Assembly (NCBI GenBank): GCA_019096065.1
Contig: JAGUCH010000001.1
Coordinates: 12,028,001-12,092,000 of the forward strand
Reading direction: 5' to 3'
DNA: 64,000 bases
From: Paracyclopina nana
Taxonomy: Eukaryota; Arthropoda; Copepoda; Cyclopoida; Cyclopettidae
A program made the position numbers and the translations under genes. The notes below the pieces were generated by a model, which saw only the letters and a list, made by a program, of their open reading frames with translations, did no database searches and had not been told where the DNA came from. Shown one piece after another: positions 23,401 to 30,511 of this stretch. Numbering within the stretch: the first letter of the stretch is position 1; every line of letters starts with the position of its first letter.

Positions 23401-26355
23401 AGCCTCTACGTTGATGACGTTTTTGCCTCAGTGGAGGACGTGGCCGAAGGACGAGAGACTGTGAAGCAGATTCTTGATTTAGGGGAGTCAGGTGGGATGC
23501 CATTCAGGAAATGGGGCAGCAATGTTGCCTCAGTTCTGGATGGGATTGATGATGCCCTCAAGCTTCCTGGATTTGCCGTCAATGATGAGAAAGCTGAGGT
23601 CACTAAGGCTTTAGGCATGTATGTGGACTGCCAAGGAGATCAGATCATATTTCAGCCACCGAGTTATGACACCATGCGCAATGCGCCACTGACTCTGAGG
23701 CTCATGGCTCAATATGTGCCAAGGCTCTTTGACCCGTTGGGGCTTCTGGCTCCAATCATTCTTCGGGGCAAACTTCTCATACAAAGAGTAATGGCGCTTC
23801 GTACCGTATTTGATGTTGATTGGGACACCGTATTTGACATGGTTGATTCAGAGGAGATTGATTTAATAACCAAAGAATGGGGCCACTATGTGGAGGAAAT
23901 CTCAAAAATTGAATTAGTTCGAATTCCTCGCGCAATGCGCCACAAACCCGCAAAGCGGATCTCCCTCCATGTGTTTTCTGATGCGAGCGAAGCGGCAAAG
24001 GGAGCTTGCGCTTATATTCGTGTGGAGTATGAAGAAGGAAACTATGACTGCACCTTGCTCGCATCGCGACTTAAGATCACTCATCTGACTGAATCTCGCT
24101 CCATGCCAGAGCTTGAGCTTGATGGATGTGTTATGGGCTCTGATCTTTGTGTGGATGCGATCAGATCTCTGGAGAGGGTTGATGAAGTGCATCTATGGAC
24201 AGACTCGCAATGCGTTCTCACATGGATCTCCAAGCCCGCCTGCAAGTATAAAAAATATGTAGCTAGGAGAGTCACCTTGATTGTAGAAAAAACCATCAAT
24301 TATAAGTGGCATCATGTTCCTGGAAAAGTCAATTCGGCCGATTTAATCACGAGAGGGACCAGCGTAGCTGATCTTGCAGATTCTGATCTCTGGATCCATG
24401 GACCAAGGTTTCTGAGGGCAAGTGACGAGCATTTTCCAAAGTGGACTCCCGAAGTAACTGATGATGAGAGAGCGGCATTGGAAAAGTATGAAAAGACTGG
24501 TCTGAGTGCAAGGCGTGCAAAGAAAGTCATAAAAAAGATTGTCTTGGTCAACCAATTTCAAAGAATGGGAGGGTGTGAGGTTCCCAGACACCTGAAGCCC
24601 ACTGAAGCCATCAAAGCAAGCTGGGGTAACATGCGCAATGCGCATTGCCATGTAGATCTCTCTCGTTTTAGCAACTGGACTCGAGCAGTCAGAGCACTGT
24701 GCTATGCCAGAAGATTTGGTTTGTTCGTGATCTACAGAGAGCCCGTGGACGAAAAGGGCGAAGACCTCACACCCGAAGAGCTCAATCTTGCAGAGGCTAG
24801 CATTGCTACCTGGCTGCAGCAAAAGGAATACTCAAAGGAGATTGATCACTTTCTTGAGAGAGCTATCTGGCCAAAAGGAAGTCGACTCGCCCTCATGGAT
24901 CCTGTACTTTACCCTGGAGGAGAACTGAGGACCAAAGGAAGGCTCGATGCCTCGCCAGTTCAGTGGATAGGAAGAAGGCAATTGATCGTACCAGGTGCTG
25001 GGAGAAGGTTGATCCTGGAAGACTATCATAAGAAGCTCGGTCACGGATTGGGGAGGCTGCGTTATGTAAGCGAAGCACTAATGAAATATTGTATTCCAGG
25101 CGCAAAGCGCATCATGACTGAAATCCTGAACAACTGTGCAAAATGTGCGAGGCACAAATTGGTGGCATTGCCACCTCATATGGGCCAACTTCCCCCGCAC
25201 ATGGTGCCCTTGACAGAATTTCTGCCCTTCAAATTTACAAGCTTCGATATGTGTGGTCCATTCGCAACCCAGTTCAACCGTTCGCAGTACAACATGTACG
25301 TGGTGGTCTTCATTTGTCTACACTCGAAAGCAATTCACTGCGAAGAGCTTTACGATATGACCACTGAAAATCTGATGCGAGCCTTGGAGATGTTTGTCGC
25401 CAGAAGAGGATGTCCTCACACCTTGAGAAGTGACAATGGAAGCAACTTCTTGGGCTGCAGAGAAGCCATCAGAACCAATCCCCGCTACCAAGAGCTGCTG
25501 GAAAAATTGCAAGTGATCGATTGGGAAAGATTAAGACAATATGGAGGGAGAATCGGGGTAGTCCAATGGACGCTTTCACCTCCTTTCTCGCCCAACTTCA
25601 ATGGTTTGGCTGAATCAGCCATAAGGATCTTCAAGAGAGCCCTCTACCGGGAATTCTCTGGACGTGTCACTGATCTTGAAGACTTTCGCTACATTGTAAT
25701 AAAATCTGAGGGTTTCGTCAATGGCAGGCCAATTGGAGAATTAGATGGTTATTTTCTCACCCCTAATCATTTTCTGACACGCGGACCACCAGGGGAAGTA
25801 CTTCCGGTCATTGACCCTGAGCAACTCAAAACCCTTGAGGCAAGGTATCGCACAATTGAGGCCGCATTGCAGTCTCTATGGGATTTTTGGACCACTGAAT
25901 GGGTGGAGCAATTGAAAAAGATGCCAATCTGGCAACACCATAGAAAAACTTTGAAGACGGGGGATGTGGTGGCCGTGTTGGAGAAGCCTCAATTCCACAA
26001 GAGATTTTGCTGGCCTTTGGGGATTATACACAAGGCCATTCGCGATCAAGATGGAGAGTGCAGACGAGCCATTGTCAAGATCGTCCCGCCAGGAGAAGTC
26101 GAGCCAGTTTATTACGAAAAATCTGCGCAATTTCTCATTCCCCTCAACGTGTTCAGAGAATCAGATGAGTTAATGGTCTACAACAAGGTAGGTGAATCTA
26201 TTTCACCCGACTTAGCACATTTGGCTGACGAAAAGGATTGGGAAAGTTTAGAGAGATACATGGCTGCAATGCAGGCTTCTCACAATACACAGGACGCTTA
26301 TGATGTGCAGCCGCCCATACTCTCCAATCGCACTGTCACCAAAGGCAGTGTTTAA
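17446..26355 (+). CDS. Gag-Pol polyprotein of the BEL/Pao element
   Basis: A single ORF of 2969 residues from the first in-frame ATG. Residues 1 to about 1010 are a long gag leader: basic at the start, then Pro/Gln-rich at about 770-1010. About 1018-1210 resembles the BEL gag-like domain (DUF1759 type). Cys/His clusters at 1298-1360 form a zinc-knuckle region. The aspartic protease has FLDTGAQLS with Asp 1561. Reverse transcriptase shows VTDIS (Asp about 1918) and YVDD at 1988-1991. RNase H has FSDAS (Asp about 2179) and WTDSQ. The integrase has an HHCC zinc finger (His 2528 and 2533, Cys 2564 and 2567) and a DDE core at about 2601, 2663 and 2723, followed by a DUF5641-like tail (GDVVAVLE). 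No stop or frameshift separates gag from pol, so processing must be proteolytic. The gag portion is much longer than usual for BEL/Pao elements. Confidence 0.95.
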   Translation: MPRNRKANSGGKKKVATEPTRKSRRNQGQSPYDYQGKINLEISPYHQALRDLRQESAKESDSDARAALFQDVAAEVSDPDYVEEIVSLIQSPQAQRSSPSFESTPLPFKAKKTKMPVQHTPPNTGGAGYNPDQSVFPDTPMPVGSRRSHPIPGVNPGGTGASASGFQAPQLPPVAQGALPPSSTPHRGTTGIAGSSKTTPSNTTSTTVIANPGLTAGKNTGGSVPGRNTSGRVLGMQAGNPIPPPSMGPTMSSQDEMGSQSSLAASASAMQPRDSHVPAGGKRKATGAGKKSTTSKAASDLEYTPRGSRSRPNAAKKTTKQIQDAKRAEVEAFAHTESLQNLFQITNPFVRKHRAAFLDEKTKTTKADANEALQHLRYYVKEYDRLYKLYEEAVRIANLEPSSTLKEAYVKNYRACQTLLHAANEILRTYKSPTSNAPNSAEEDPLADYYQQLEREAQQTDQESNSMQPDEGSGARDQHEARVEVYETTGGCHVIMNDGNYYYLDAQQVNNAATANWLNKQLQVRPGTFSREAAMQPRQSQQGQPTAEPEAAAGVGNESQQAGSRGISTSTHNSAMLESANGTSRREMPIGNVASNQPSQTKPPDPGVLIRAARDFGGAISHFRACHSTMQNEIEYGTPAVDVLADYGSYSQSLMSAQESAQRFEAAGGQLDDADRRALVQGDRMIETLRGMAKELPAGAVASRQPQDLYMASQPPSNSAPPNPTAQSSAPPMQPPPVRGIVSGSVYVPSRQNTTMSQTVVSQASSALRYRPGLPGGAPPTTTSTPHFWPTHFTAPPPTRGNHPHAMSAAPPQVQPPCQPPPRFNQAPIYSNAVSASMNPLFPPHYSAPPSQGNNFPAPILSHGTAYSHPNPIMSSSHEAGGYSVSQQPNLIPGFNNLGGQQPPYFQPNLVPAGQCASMQNVAQPPHVPFQSALQPPMLNQHGYPMNNQQSQNAAGTNPFAPPFAAAPPPIGQPALQAGNQSFGHYQAPHLQAAMQHYGQYGYQPQQPNRYKAKLPPVNMYKFTGHDISEFYAFRDQFRSFIHEDPTMPWPEKYSRLMELTQGGPAGDFVSRQPQTEAGYLYCLEALQADYGCPKLQMDCLISKLMNMSPLDHENASSVMTAKLAVGDIYRHVTAHWGYPGIAASMDLHDSYIFRSLPMTLGTRNDIDQFVNGRNDDSNSYLNGPLFEKWCNKKLHRLRSQSIKATINNPTPKPKAARPVPGALHHFEATSEDLTKEEYLPAYYPEEEARASSNVMQFSSSTASTCNETEEILMPDESGQGFTILTVTKNDQKYYVKCPECSSTEHRFFNCPNILALPPRGQALKCFKYKACLRCMAGAHNTRECIRSWKCEKCQSDSHHTRLHGAWDHKDKKNETTEGPKNQGNPQKNSNENLVAQLAEALQQLNKKNDPTEDVDPIKEEVRKSNAHLHFTSVSASEFDQSENLSQLNDSCNATLEDVFVDPKNDASSVLDHTNGGGGNIDQQDSAIIEAKVSTTSLKIANCSKISDAAGKSSKQSIALNNATNRPARNSRELLSFCVVPLLVANPSHPDEYVRVNAFLDTGAQLSLVSESLADKLKLDGVSDDQILKMIATTVTVTSNAVTLRVKSPMGGPHHDLALHTIDNLPSTVHVPPLDRLKKKFEFLSSLELPTYASPPHPDLLIGIDYYNLIMPEHIVHKKDGEPYIYDCALGRVVTYYTPEQVKGASQYGVMLGSIALPTGDEEEPPVPPCQLCEGKDIPPPNELLKALWEYDDPLGPPPLTMLSVNDKRALDILTTTISQIDGKQYQMSPMWRPGEPYFLNNRLAVMKATAAVERRLRLFDMPTYEKATKELKEWLDSGFVRILDPETEDLDDGYYLDWLLVERKDKPSMPVRVVFDGSRKHHGKSLNDALLPGPKLQRDVFEILVGAREKPIIIVTDISKMFLRFALDPASRKFHRFVWQGVHYEAVSVVFGTASAPCMANFAVKHHISKYQDTHPLGYRVLDNSLYVDDVFASVEDVAEGRETVKQILDLGESGGMPFRKWGSNVASVLDGIDDALKLPGFAVNDEKAEVTKALGMYVDCQGDQIIFQPPSYDTMRNAPLTLRLMAQYVPRLFDPLGLLAPIILRGKLLIQRVMALRTVFDVDWDTVFDMVDSEEIDLITKEWGHYVEEISKIELVRIPRAMRHKPAKRISLHVFSDASEAAKGACAYIRVEYEEGNYDCTLLASRLKITHLTESRSMPELELDGCVMGSDLCVDAIRSLERVDEVHLWTDSQCVLTWISKPACKYKKYVARRVTLIVEKTINYKWHHVPGKVNSADLITRGTSVADLADSDLWIHGPRFLRASDEHFPKWTPEVTDDERAALEKYEKTGLSARRAKKVIKKIVLVNQFQRMGGCEVPRHLKPTEAIKASWGNMRNAHCHVDLSRFSNWTRAVRALCYARRFGLFVIYREPVDEKGEDLTPEELNLAEASIATWLQQKEYSKEIDHFLERAIWPKGSRLALMDPVLYPGGELRTKGRLDASPVQWIGRRQLIVPGAGRRLILEDYHKKLGHGLGRLRYVSEALMKYCIPGAKRIMTEILNNCAKCARHKLVALPPHMGQLPPHMVPLTEFLPFKFTSFDMCGPFATQFNRSQYNMYVVVFICLHSKAIHCEELYDMTTENLMRALEMFVARRGCPHTLRSDNGSNFLGCREAIRTNPRYQELLEKLQVIDWERLRQYGGRIGVVQWTLSPPFSPNFNGLAESAIRIFKRALYREFSGRVTDLEDFRYIVIKSEGFVNGRPIGELDGYFLTPNHFLTRGPPGEVLPVIDPEQLKTLEARYRTIEAALQSLWDFWTTEWVEQLKKMPIWQHHRKTLKTGDVVAVLEKPQFHKRFCWPLGIIHKAIRDQDGECRRAIVKIVPPGEVEPVYYEKSAQFLIPLNVFRESDELMVYNKVGESISPDLAHLADEKDWESLERYMAAMQASHNTQDAYDVQPPILSNRTVTKGSV

Positions 26356-26646
26356 TCCAATCGTCAAAATACAAAAATCGTGCGCATTGCGCACAACACT
26401 CTAGTCAAAATATGTAAATGCATTGCTCGTTCATAAAATAAGTTGCGCATGACTCTGCTCTCATTAGCATCTCAATTATTGTTATATGTTGCGTGATTTC
26501 GCATTGCGATGTTGCGCGAGGTTTCCGCGGAAAGTTTTCTTGCGTTGCAAAAAAGAGAAACCAGTTTATTGACTTCCGTTTCTCGCCACGCATTGTTCAT
26601 CAACAAAAGCAAATAAAATTGCCATCGTCGGAAAAGTGAATTCCTT
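26356..26646. other. Spacer between gag-pol and ORF2
   Basis: 291 bp without a gene. It contains a perfect 15-bp palindrome at 26380-26394 and another at about 26483-26493, both centred on GCATTGC. It could hold a splice acceptor for a subgenomic RNA expressing ORF2, but I cannot single one out. Confidence 0.6.
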
Positions 26647-27849
26647 ATGGAAAATAGTGTCCCAATTGGGGGGACCATACTGTCCCCCACCCCTTTGGAG
26701 GTTGAAGGCCAGCCTCCCGTGCAAGGCCCGTCGATTGAGGTCAACGAGTGCAAAGAAAATGCAGCGGTCATCGAAGAATTTGACAATCTCCGCGGTCAAC
26801 ACCGAGGCAGCATTGCTGTCCGATCAACAGGTAAAATTGAGTCTAGCATTGCTACTCATTCTCCCTCCCAATCAACTGCCCCGCCCACAATAGAAGAAAA
26901 AATGGAAACTGATCAGCCGCAGCCTCAACAATCTTCTCCTGGTTACACCCCATCTGAAATGTCAGTCGGCTCACCATCGAGCGTGGTCCATGAAGGTAGT
27001 ATATCAACAAGTATACTAGGGTCCGAAAGTGGAGACGAGCTCAACCTTCACGCGGAGGCCAGTGAGGCCGATTTTGGGCTTCTTGAAGAGGACGAGGAGG
27101 AGGGGGAGAAGCAGAAGAAAGTTGACTCTCCTACCAAAAGCGCCCCCGCCTCCAGGAGCTCGTCGCATCGGCGCGACGATCACCAACGTGATCGCGAGCG
27201 TCATGGAAGAAGGTCGAGATCCTCTCCCACGCCATCTACCTCCAGGTCTTCGTCCTCAAGAAGAGCACCGCTCGAAAGATCCAACCTCTCCACCTTCAAA
27301 ATACCCCGTTTACCAAGACGTGATCGACGTGAAGATGCAAGGAGAGATAGAGAGGTTGCCAGGAGCTCAGTATTCTCTCGGTTGGGCAGTCGACCACAAA
27401 TCCCCGAAGAGGTGGAAGAAACTTCAACGGGCGATCAAGAGATGGAAGTTGATTTTGGGGAGGTTTTTTCCCCTTGGGAGCGTGGTTTTTCAATCTTTAA
27501 AGATGAAACCGGAAAAGTATGGCCAAATAATCTGCATCGTTTGTTTTCAGGACTCGGTCTACCCTCAAAACACGAGGAGAGGAGAGCAATGCTCGCTGAC
27601 CATCTACGAGTCCTTGGGATGGCCATGAAGGCTACCACTTTTGTCTTTGAGGATGAAATGGAACACCTCGCCGGGGATCAGCTGTTGAAGCATTATTGCG
27701 ACCCCAGTGTGGCCTTTCTAGCCCATTCCTGGTCTTATGGGCCACCCGACCCGGAAGACCCAAGGGACCACGCCTCCAGGATCGCTGACCCCGCCTATGC
27801 AGCCCGGACTGACCACACCCGCATTGCGGCACTCCACCTGAAGTGGTGA
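26647..27849 (+). CDS. BEL/Pao ORF2: RS-rich protein of unknown function
   Basis: 400 residues from ATG 26647 to TGA 27847-27849. The first 130 residues are polar and low-complexity, then comes an acidic stretch (EEDEEEGE). Residues about 165-245 are rich in Arg-Ser and Arg-Asp dipeptides (RRSRSSP, SRSSSSRR, RRDRREDARRD), like RS domains that bind RNA or splicing factors. The last 130 residues look globular (FSPWERGFSIF ... PDPEDPRDHAS) and match nothing I recognise. The stop codon overlaps the start of ORF3. It lies in the place where env is found in BEL/Pao retroviruses but has no signal peptide or membrane segment. Confidence 0.75.
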   Translation: MENSVPIGGTILSPTPLEVEGQPPVQGPSIEVNECKENAAVIEEFDNLRGQHRGSIAVRSTGKIESSIATHSPSQSTAPPTIEEKMETDQPQPQQSSPGYTPSEMSVGSPSSVVHEGSISTSILGSESGDELNLHAEASEADFGLLEEDEEEGEKQKKVDSPTKSAPASRSSSHRRDDHQRDRERHGRRSRSSPTPSTSRSSSSRRAPLERSNLSTFKIPRLPRRDRREDARRDREVARSSVFSRLGSRPQIPEEVEETSTGDQEMEVDFGEVFSPWERGFSIFKDETGKVWPNNLHRLFSGLGLPSKHEERRAMLADHLRVLGMAMKATTFVFEDEMEHLAGDQLLKHYCDPSVAFLAHSWSYGPPDPEDPRDHASRIADPAYAARTDHTRIAALHLKW

Positions 27850-29996
27850 TGGAAGTCTGCCATCCAAAGGCTGCCAAGGTCTATGAGAGGTACGAGTTCA
27901 GCTGCATCTTTGCCACCCCACCCGTGCACCCGTTGAAGAGGGGCCCTCTGGATGGAGCTCAGCTCGAGGCCGCGAAGGTTGTCTGGGAAGCCAGGAAAAG
28001 GTTCGCCAAAATCATCGTTTTGGGCATGTTCAGAAGCATTCCCCCCAATGAGGACGAATGTTTGAGGCAAGTTTTGTCTCTGGCACCCTCTATGGCGGGT
28101 GAGGAGGTTCCTGAGTGGCTCACTCTTTATTGGCACCACTTCAGCCAGAATCCATCTGTGGCTATTATGGCCGACCCATTTCATGAGCCAGATCTGCTCA
28201 TCGCAGCGCTTCGCACCACTGCCATTGGTGCTCCCGCATTGCGGCCACCACCACCAACTGGAGGAGATCCTCAGCCTACATGCCCTCGAGTGGAAGCAAT
28301 GCTTCGAGATCCTCACTGCAATGCAGAATGCCCCGCCCTCAACTGTGCCATCCATCGTGTGCCAGAAGGGCCTCACGATGCACAAGTTCGAGGTGAAAAA
28401 GGAGAGCATTGCTACTCCACCTTCAGCCTCCGTGAGGCCATTGAGGCCATCAAACTGAAGGCCGGGCCCTTTGATTGCCGTGGATCTGGTGGCAAGAGGA
28501 ATGTCCTCGTCCTTGAGAGGGACGACCAGTGGCCCGCCTTGGAAGCAATGCTTGAGGACAAGTACTCCTTCTTCAGCGACATCGATGCCTGGACGGCCAT
28601 GACTAGTCACATGTACAGTTGGACTGTGCCAGCTCTGGAAAGGGAGAAGTTGACGACCAATGGCAAGCCCAATGAAGGATGCTTCACGCTGCTTGGAGTG
28701 GGGAGCCTCACTGGCACGCTTCTCATCATTCAGTGCAACTATGGCGGCACTTCGCAACAATATTTTGGTGGTGCCAAAATCCCGAAGAAGATCATTGATC
28801 TTCTGGAGTCGCCTTCCATTCGGGTCACTGGCTTCAATATTGGCGAGGAGAAGCGATATGCTGATATTGGCATCGAAATTCGTGCCAAGTGCGAAGCCAA
28901 TTTGGTGGGCATTGCCCTCTTTCCACAGGAAGGAGTCTCTCCCGCGGCCATGAAGACCAATGTCACCTTCATGGCTGACAAACTGGGCTCTGAGGCCGTG
29001 CCGGTCATGGTGACATCTTCCCGAGGTGGAGCCAAGGTTCAAGTTGAACCTCCAAGGAAGATCTTCCAATACAAGAGGGACGCCGATGACTACAGCGTCT
29101 CATACAAGAAATGGTCCTCCCAAATGCAAATGTATGTGTGGATCAATCACGCCATCGCTGCGGCCTCGGTCGTCACTCTCGCGGTCAGAGGAATGCTGAG
29201 ACATGGACTTGGCTTGGATGCTGACGCATTGCGTCACATCCATTTCTACCTGGATCGGGTCAGGAACAAGCGAAGTTCTGGCCAACTTGCAAAAACGGAG
29301 GAAGAGATGCGACCATTCAATAAGAAAGAGTTGCCAACTTCGTCCTCGCATTGCGAGGACGGGCAAGTTGCCCTCTGGATGTGGCTGCAGGAGAACAAGG
29401 CCACCTGCATCAATGGCATCGTGGCTACACGCACCTACTTGCGTAAGGGTTCGCGGCGCTATGCGCTCGACCTACATGCGGTTTCCAAGAAGTTGGCGCA
29501 AGACTTTCTCGCCATCGTGCGGCGGAGCCCTGGCAAGCTCAATTGGAATGACGTCATTGACATTGTATTCCACATGGGGCGCATTGCGCCCCACTTTTGT
29601 CGACGCTGTGGATCCTTCGATCACGAGATTGGGGCCTGCAATGCAGGCCCAGTGCGCTGCATTTACCCGCTGTGTGGGTCTTCGGGCCACACTGTCATGG
29701 TGTGCGAGCTCCTCATGACCCGCTGCGAGCTCTGTCAAGAGCTAGGGCATCGCCCCGAGCATCACAGCTATGAGGGCTCCCAAGGAAAGCCTTGGATGGT
29801 CCTCCTGGAGGAGGCCGCCCTATGCAGCCTACTCAACATCAAAGGATTGCAGCTCCACGAAGGCTTCCAGCTGCGTCTCACTCGCGAAGAAGATCGAGTG
29901 CTCCTTCTGCCCTACAACCGGCTTGTGCAAGAAGGAAATGCCACCCGTTTTGTGTTGGACACACGCCATGTGGCCTTCGCAGCCAAGTGGCCTTGA
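27849..29996 (+). CDS. BEL/Pao ORF3: zinc-knuckle protein, possible exonuclease-like fold
   Basis: 715 residues from the ATG at 27849, whose A is the last base of the ORF2 stop (TGATG), in the -1 frame relative to ORF2. Translation by stop-restart coupling or by -1 frameshifting is possible. Residues about 584-640 hold three consecutive knuckles: CRRCGSFDHEIGAC (C-x2-C-x4-H-x4-C), CIYPLCGSSGHTVMVC (C-x4-C-x4-H-x4-C) and CELCQELGHRPEHH (C-x2-C-x4-H-x4-H). Residues about 254-360 have a pattern reminiscent of DEDD 3'-5' exonucleases (LLIIQC, then LLESPSIRVTGFNIGEE), but the acidic active-site residues are not evident. The function is unknown; a second gag-like or RNA-binding role fits the knuckles best. 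Confidence 0.75.
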   Translation: MEVCHPKAAKVYERYEFSCIFATPPVHPLKRGPLDGAQLEAAKVVWEARKRFAKIIVLGMFRSIPPNEDECLRQVLSLAPSMAGEEVPEWLTLYWHHFSQNPSVAIMADPFHEPDLLIAALRTTAIGAPALRPPPPTGGDPQPTCPRVEAMLRDPHCNAECPALNCAIHRVPEGPHDAQVRGEKGEHCYSTFSLREAIEAIKLKAGPFDCRGSGGKRNVLVLERDDQWPALEAMLEDKYSFFSDIDAWTAMTSHMYSWTVPALEREKLTTNGKPNEGCFTLLGVGSLTGTLLIIQCNYGGTSQQYFGGAKIPKKIIDLLESPSIRVTGFNIGEEKRYADIGIEIRAKCEANLVGIALFPQEGVSPAAMKTNVTFMADKLGSEAVPVMVTSSRGGAKVQVEPPRKIFQYKRDADDYSVSYKKWSSQMQMYVWINHAIAAASVVTLAVRGMLRHGLGLDADALRHIHFYLDRVRNKRSSGQLAKTEEEMRPFNKKELPTSSSHCEDGQVALWMWLQENKATCINGIVATRTYLRKGSRRYALDLHAVSKKLAQDFLAIVRRSPGKLNWNDVIDIVFHMGRIAPHFCRRCGSFDHEIGACNAGPVRCIYPLCGSSGHTVMVCELLMTRCELCQELGHRPEHHSYEGSQGKPWMVLLEEAALCSLLNIKGLQLHEGFQLRLTREEDRVLLLPYNRLVQEGNATRFVLDTRHVAFAAKWP

Positions 29997-30013
29997 AGAC
30001 CTCAGCGTGGTCC

Positions 30014-30022
30014 AAGGGGGGA
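30014..30022 (+). other. Polypurine tract
   Basis: AAGGGGGGA lies 4 nt upstream of the 3' LTR, the expected plus-strand primer site. Confidence 0.75.
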
Positions 30023-30026
30023 CAAC

Positions 30027-30507
30027 TGTTATGTTCTGGTCCGCCCGCCCCCGTTTCTCCCGCTCATGGACAACTACGCCTGCTCTGCTCAGTCTGCTGT
30101 TTTTGTGCCAACTCACCGCGTTTTCTTTAGTACTGAACAAGAAGCCATTGAATAAACCCAAGTTTACTGCCAATTCTCTATATTTTATGTCACCATTTTG
30201 CTATTACAGTTATATGATATGAACTTCTTGAGCATTGCTCATTTGCATCCTTCCTTGCCATTGCAAGAAGGCTGCTCCATTTAGGCCAGAAAGGAGGCCT
30301 TCCTCTCCACAAGCTTTGCTTGTACTTGTCTTTGGCATTGCCATCCTGGATTGAATCCTATCCTGGGCTGCCATCCTGCCTTGTTAGCTTGCCCCTTGCT
30401 GGAAAGTAAGAGTTAGGTTAGTTAGCATTGCTACTTGTCTTCGCATCGTATCGCGATCATTGTCATCTAACATCGGTTCAAGCCTCGTTGGGTTGCAGAA
30501 CATATCA
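30027..30507 (+). repeat. 3' LTR of the BEL/Pao element
   Basis: 481 bp, same ends as the 5' LTR, four substitutions. It is followed by ATGG (30508-30511), the right copy of the target-site duplication. Confidence 0.95.
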
Positions 30508-30511
30508 ATGG

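Larger units (their letters stand above)
16910..30507 (+). mobile_element. Complete BEL/Pao LTR retrotransposon with two extra ORFs 3' of pol
   Basis: 13,598 bp bounded by two 481-bp LTRs (16910-17390 and 30027-30507), both running TG...CA. I count 4 substitutions between the LTRs (about 0.8%), so insertion is recent. Order: LTR, primer-binding site (17394), gag-pol ORF (17446-26355), a 291-bp spacer, ORF2 (26647-27849), ORF3 (27849-29996, overlapping ORF2 at TGATG), polypurine tract (30014), LTR. Pol domain order is protease, reverse transcriptase, RNase H, integrase, as in BEL/Pao, and catalytic residues are present. No ORF is broken, so the copy may be competent for transposition. There is no signal peptide or clear membrane anchor in ORF2 or ORF3, so they do not look like an envelope gene. 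About 45 short palindromes centred on GCATTGC or GCAATGC are spread along the element. Confidence 0.95.

Noticed and set aside
27795..29069. 424-codon open frame on the minus strand opposite ORF3
   Set aside because: It lies entirely within ORF2/ORF3 coding sequence, has no recognisable domain, and is explained by the GC-rich codon use of ORF3 on the other strand.
26647..29996. Envelope gene of a BEL/Pao retrovirus
   Set aside because: There is no signal peptide, furin-like site or membrane anchor; RS-rich and zinc-knuckle content argues against it.
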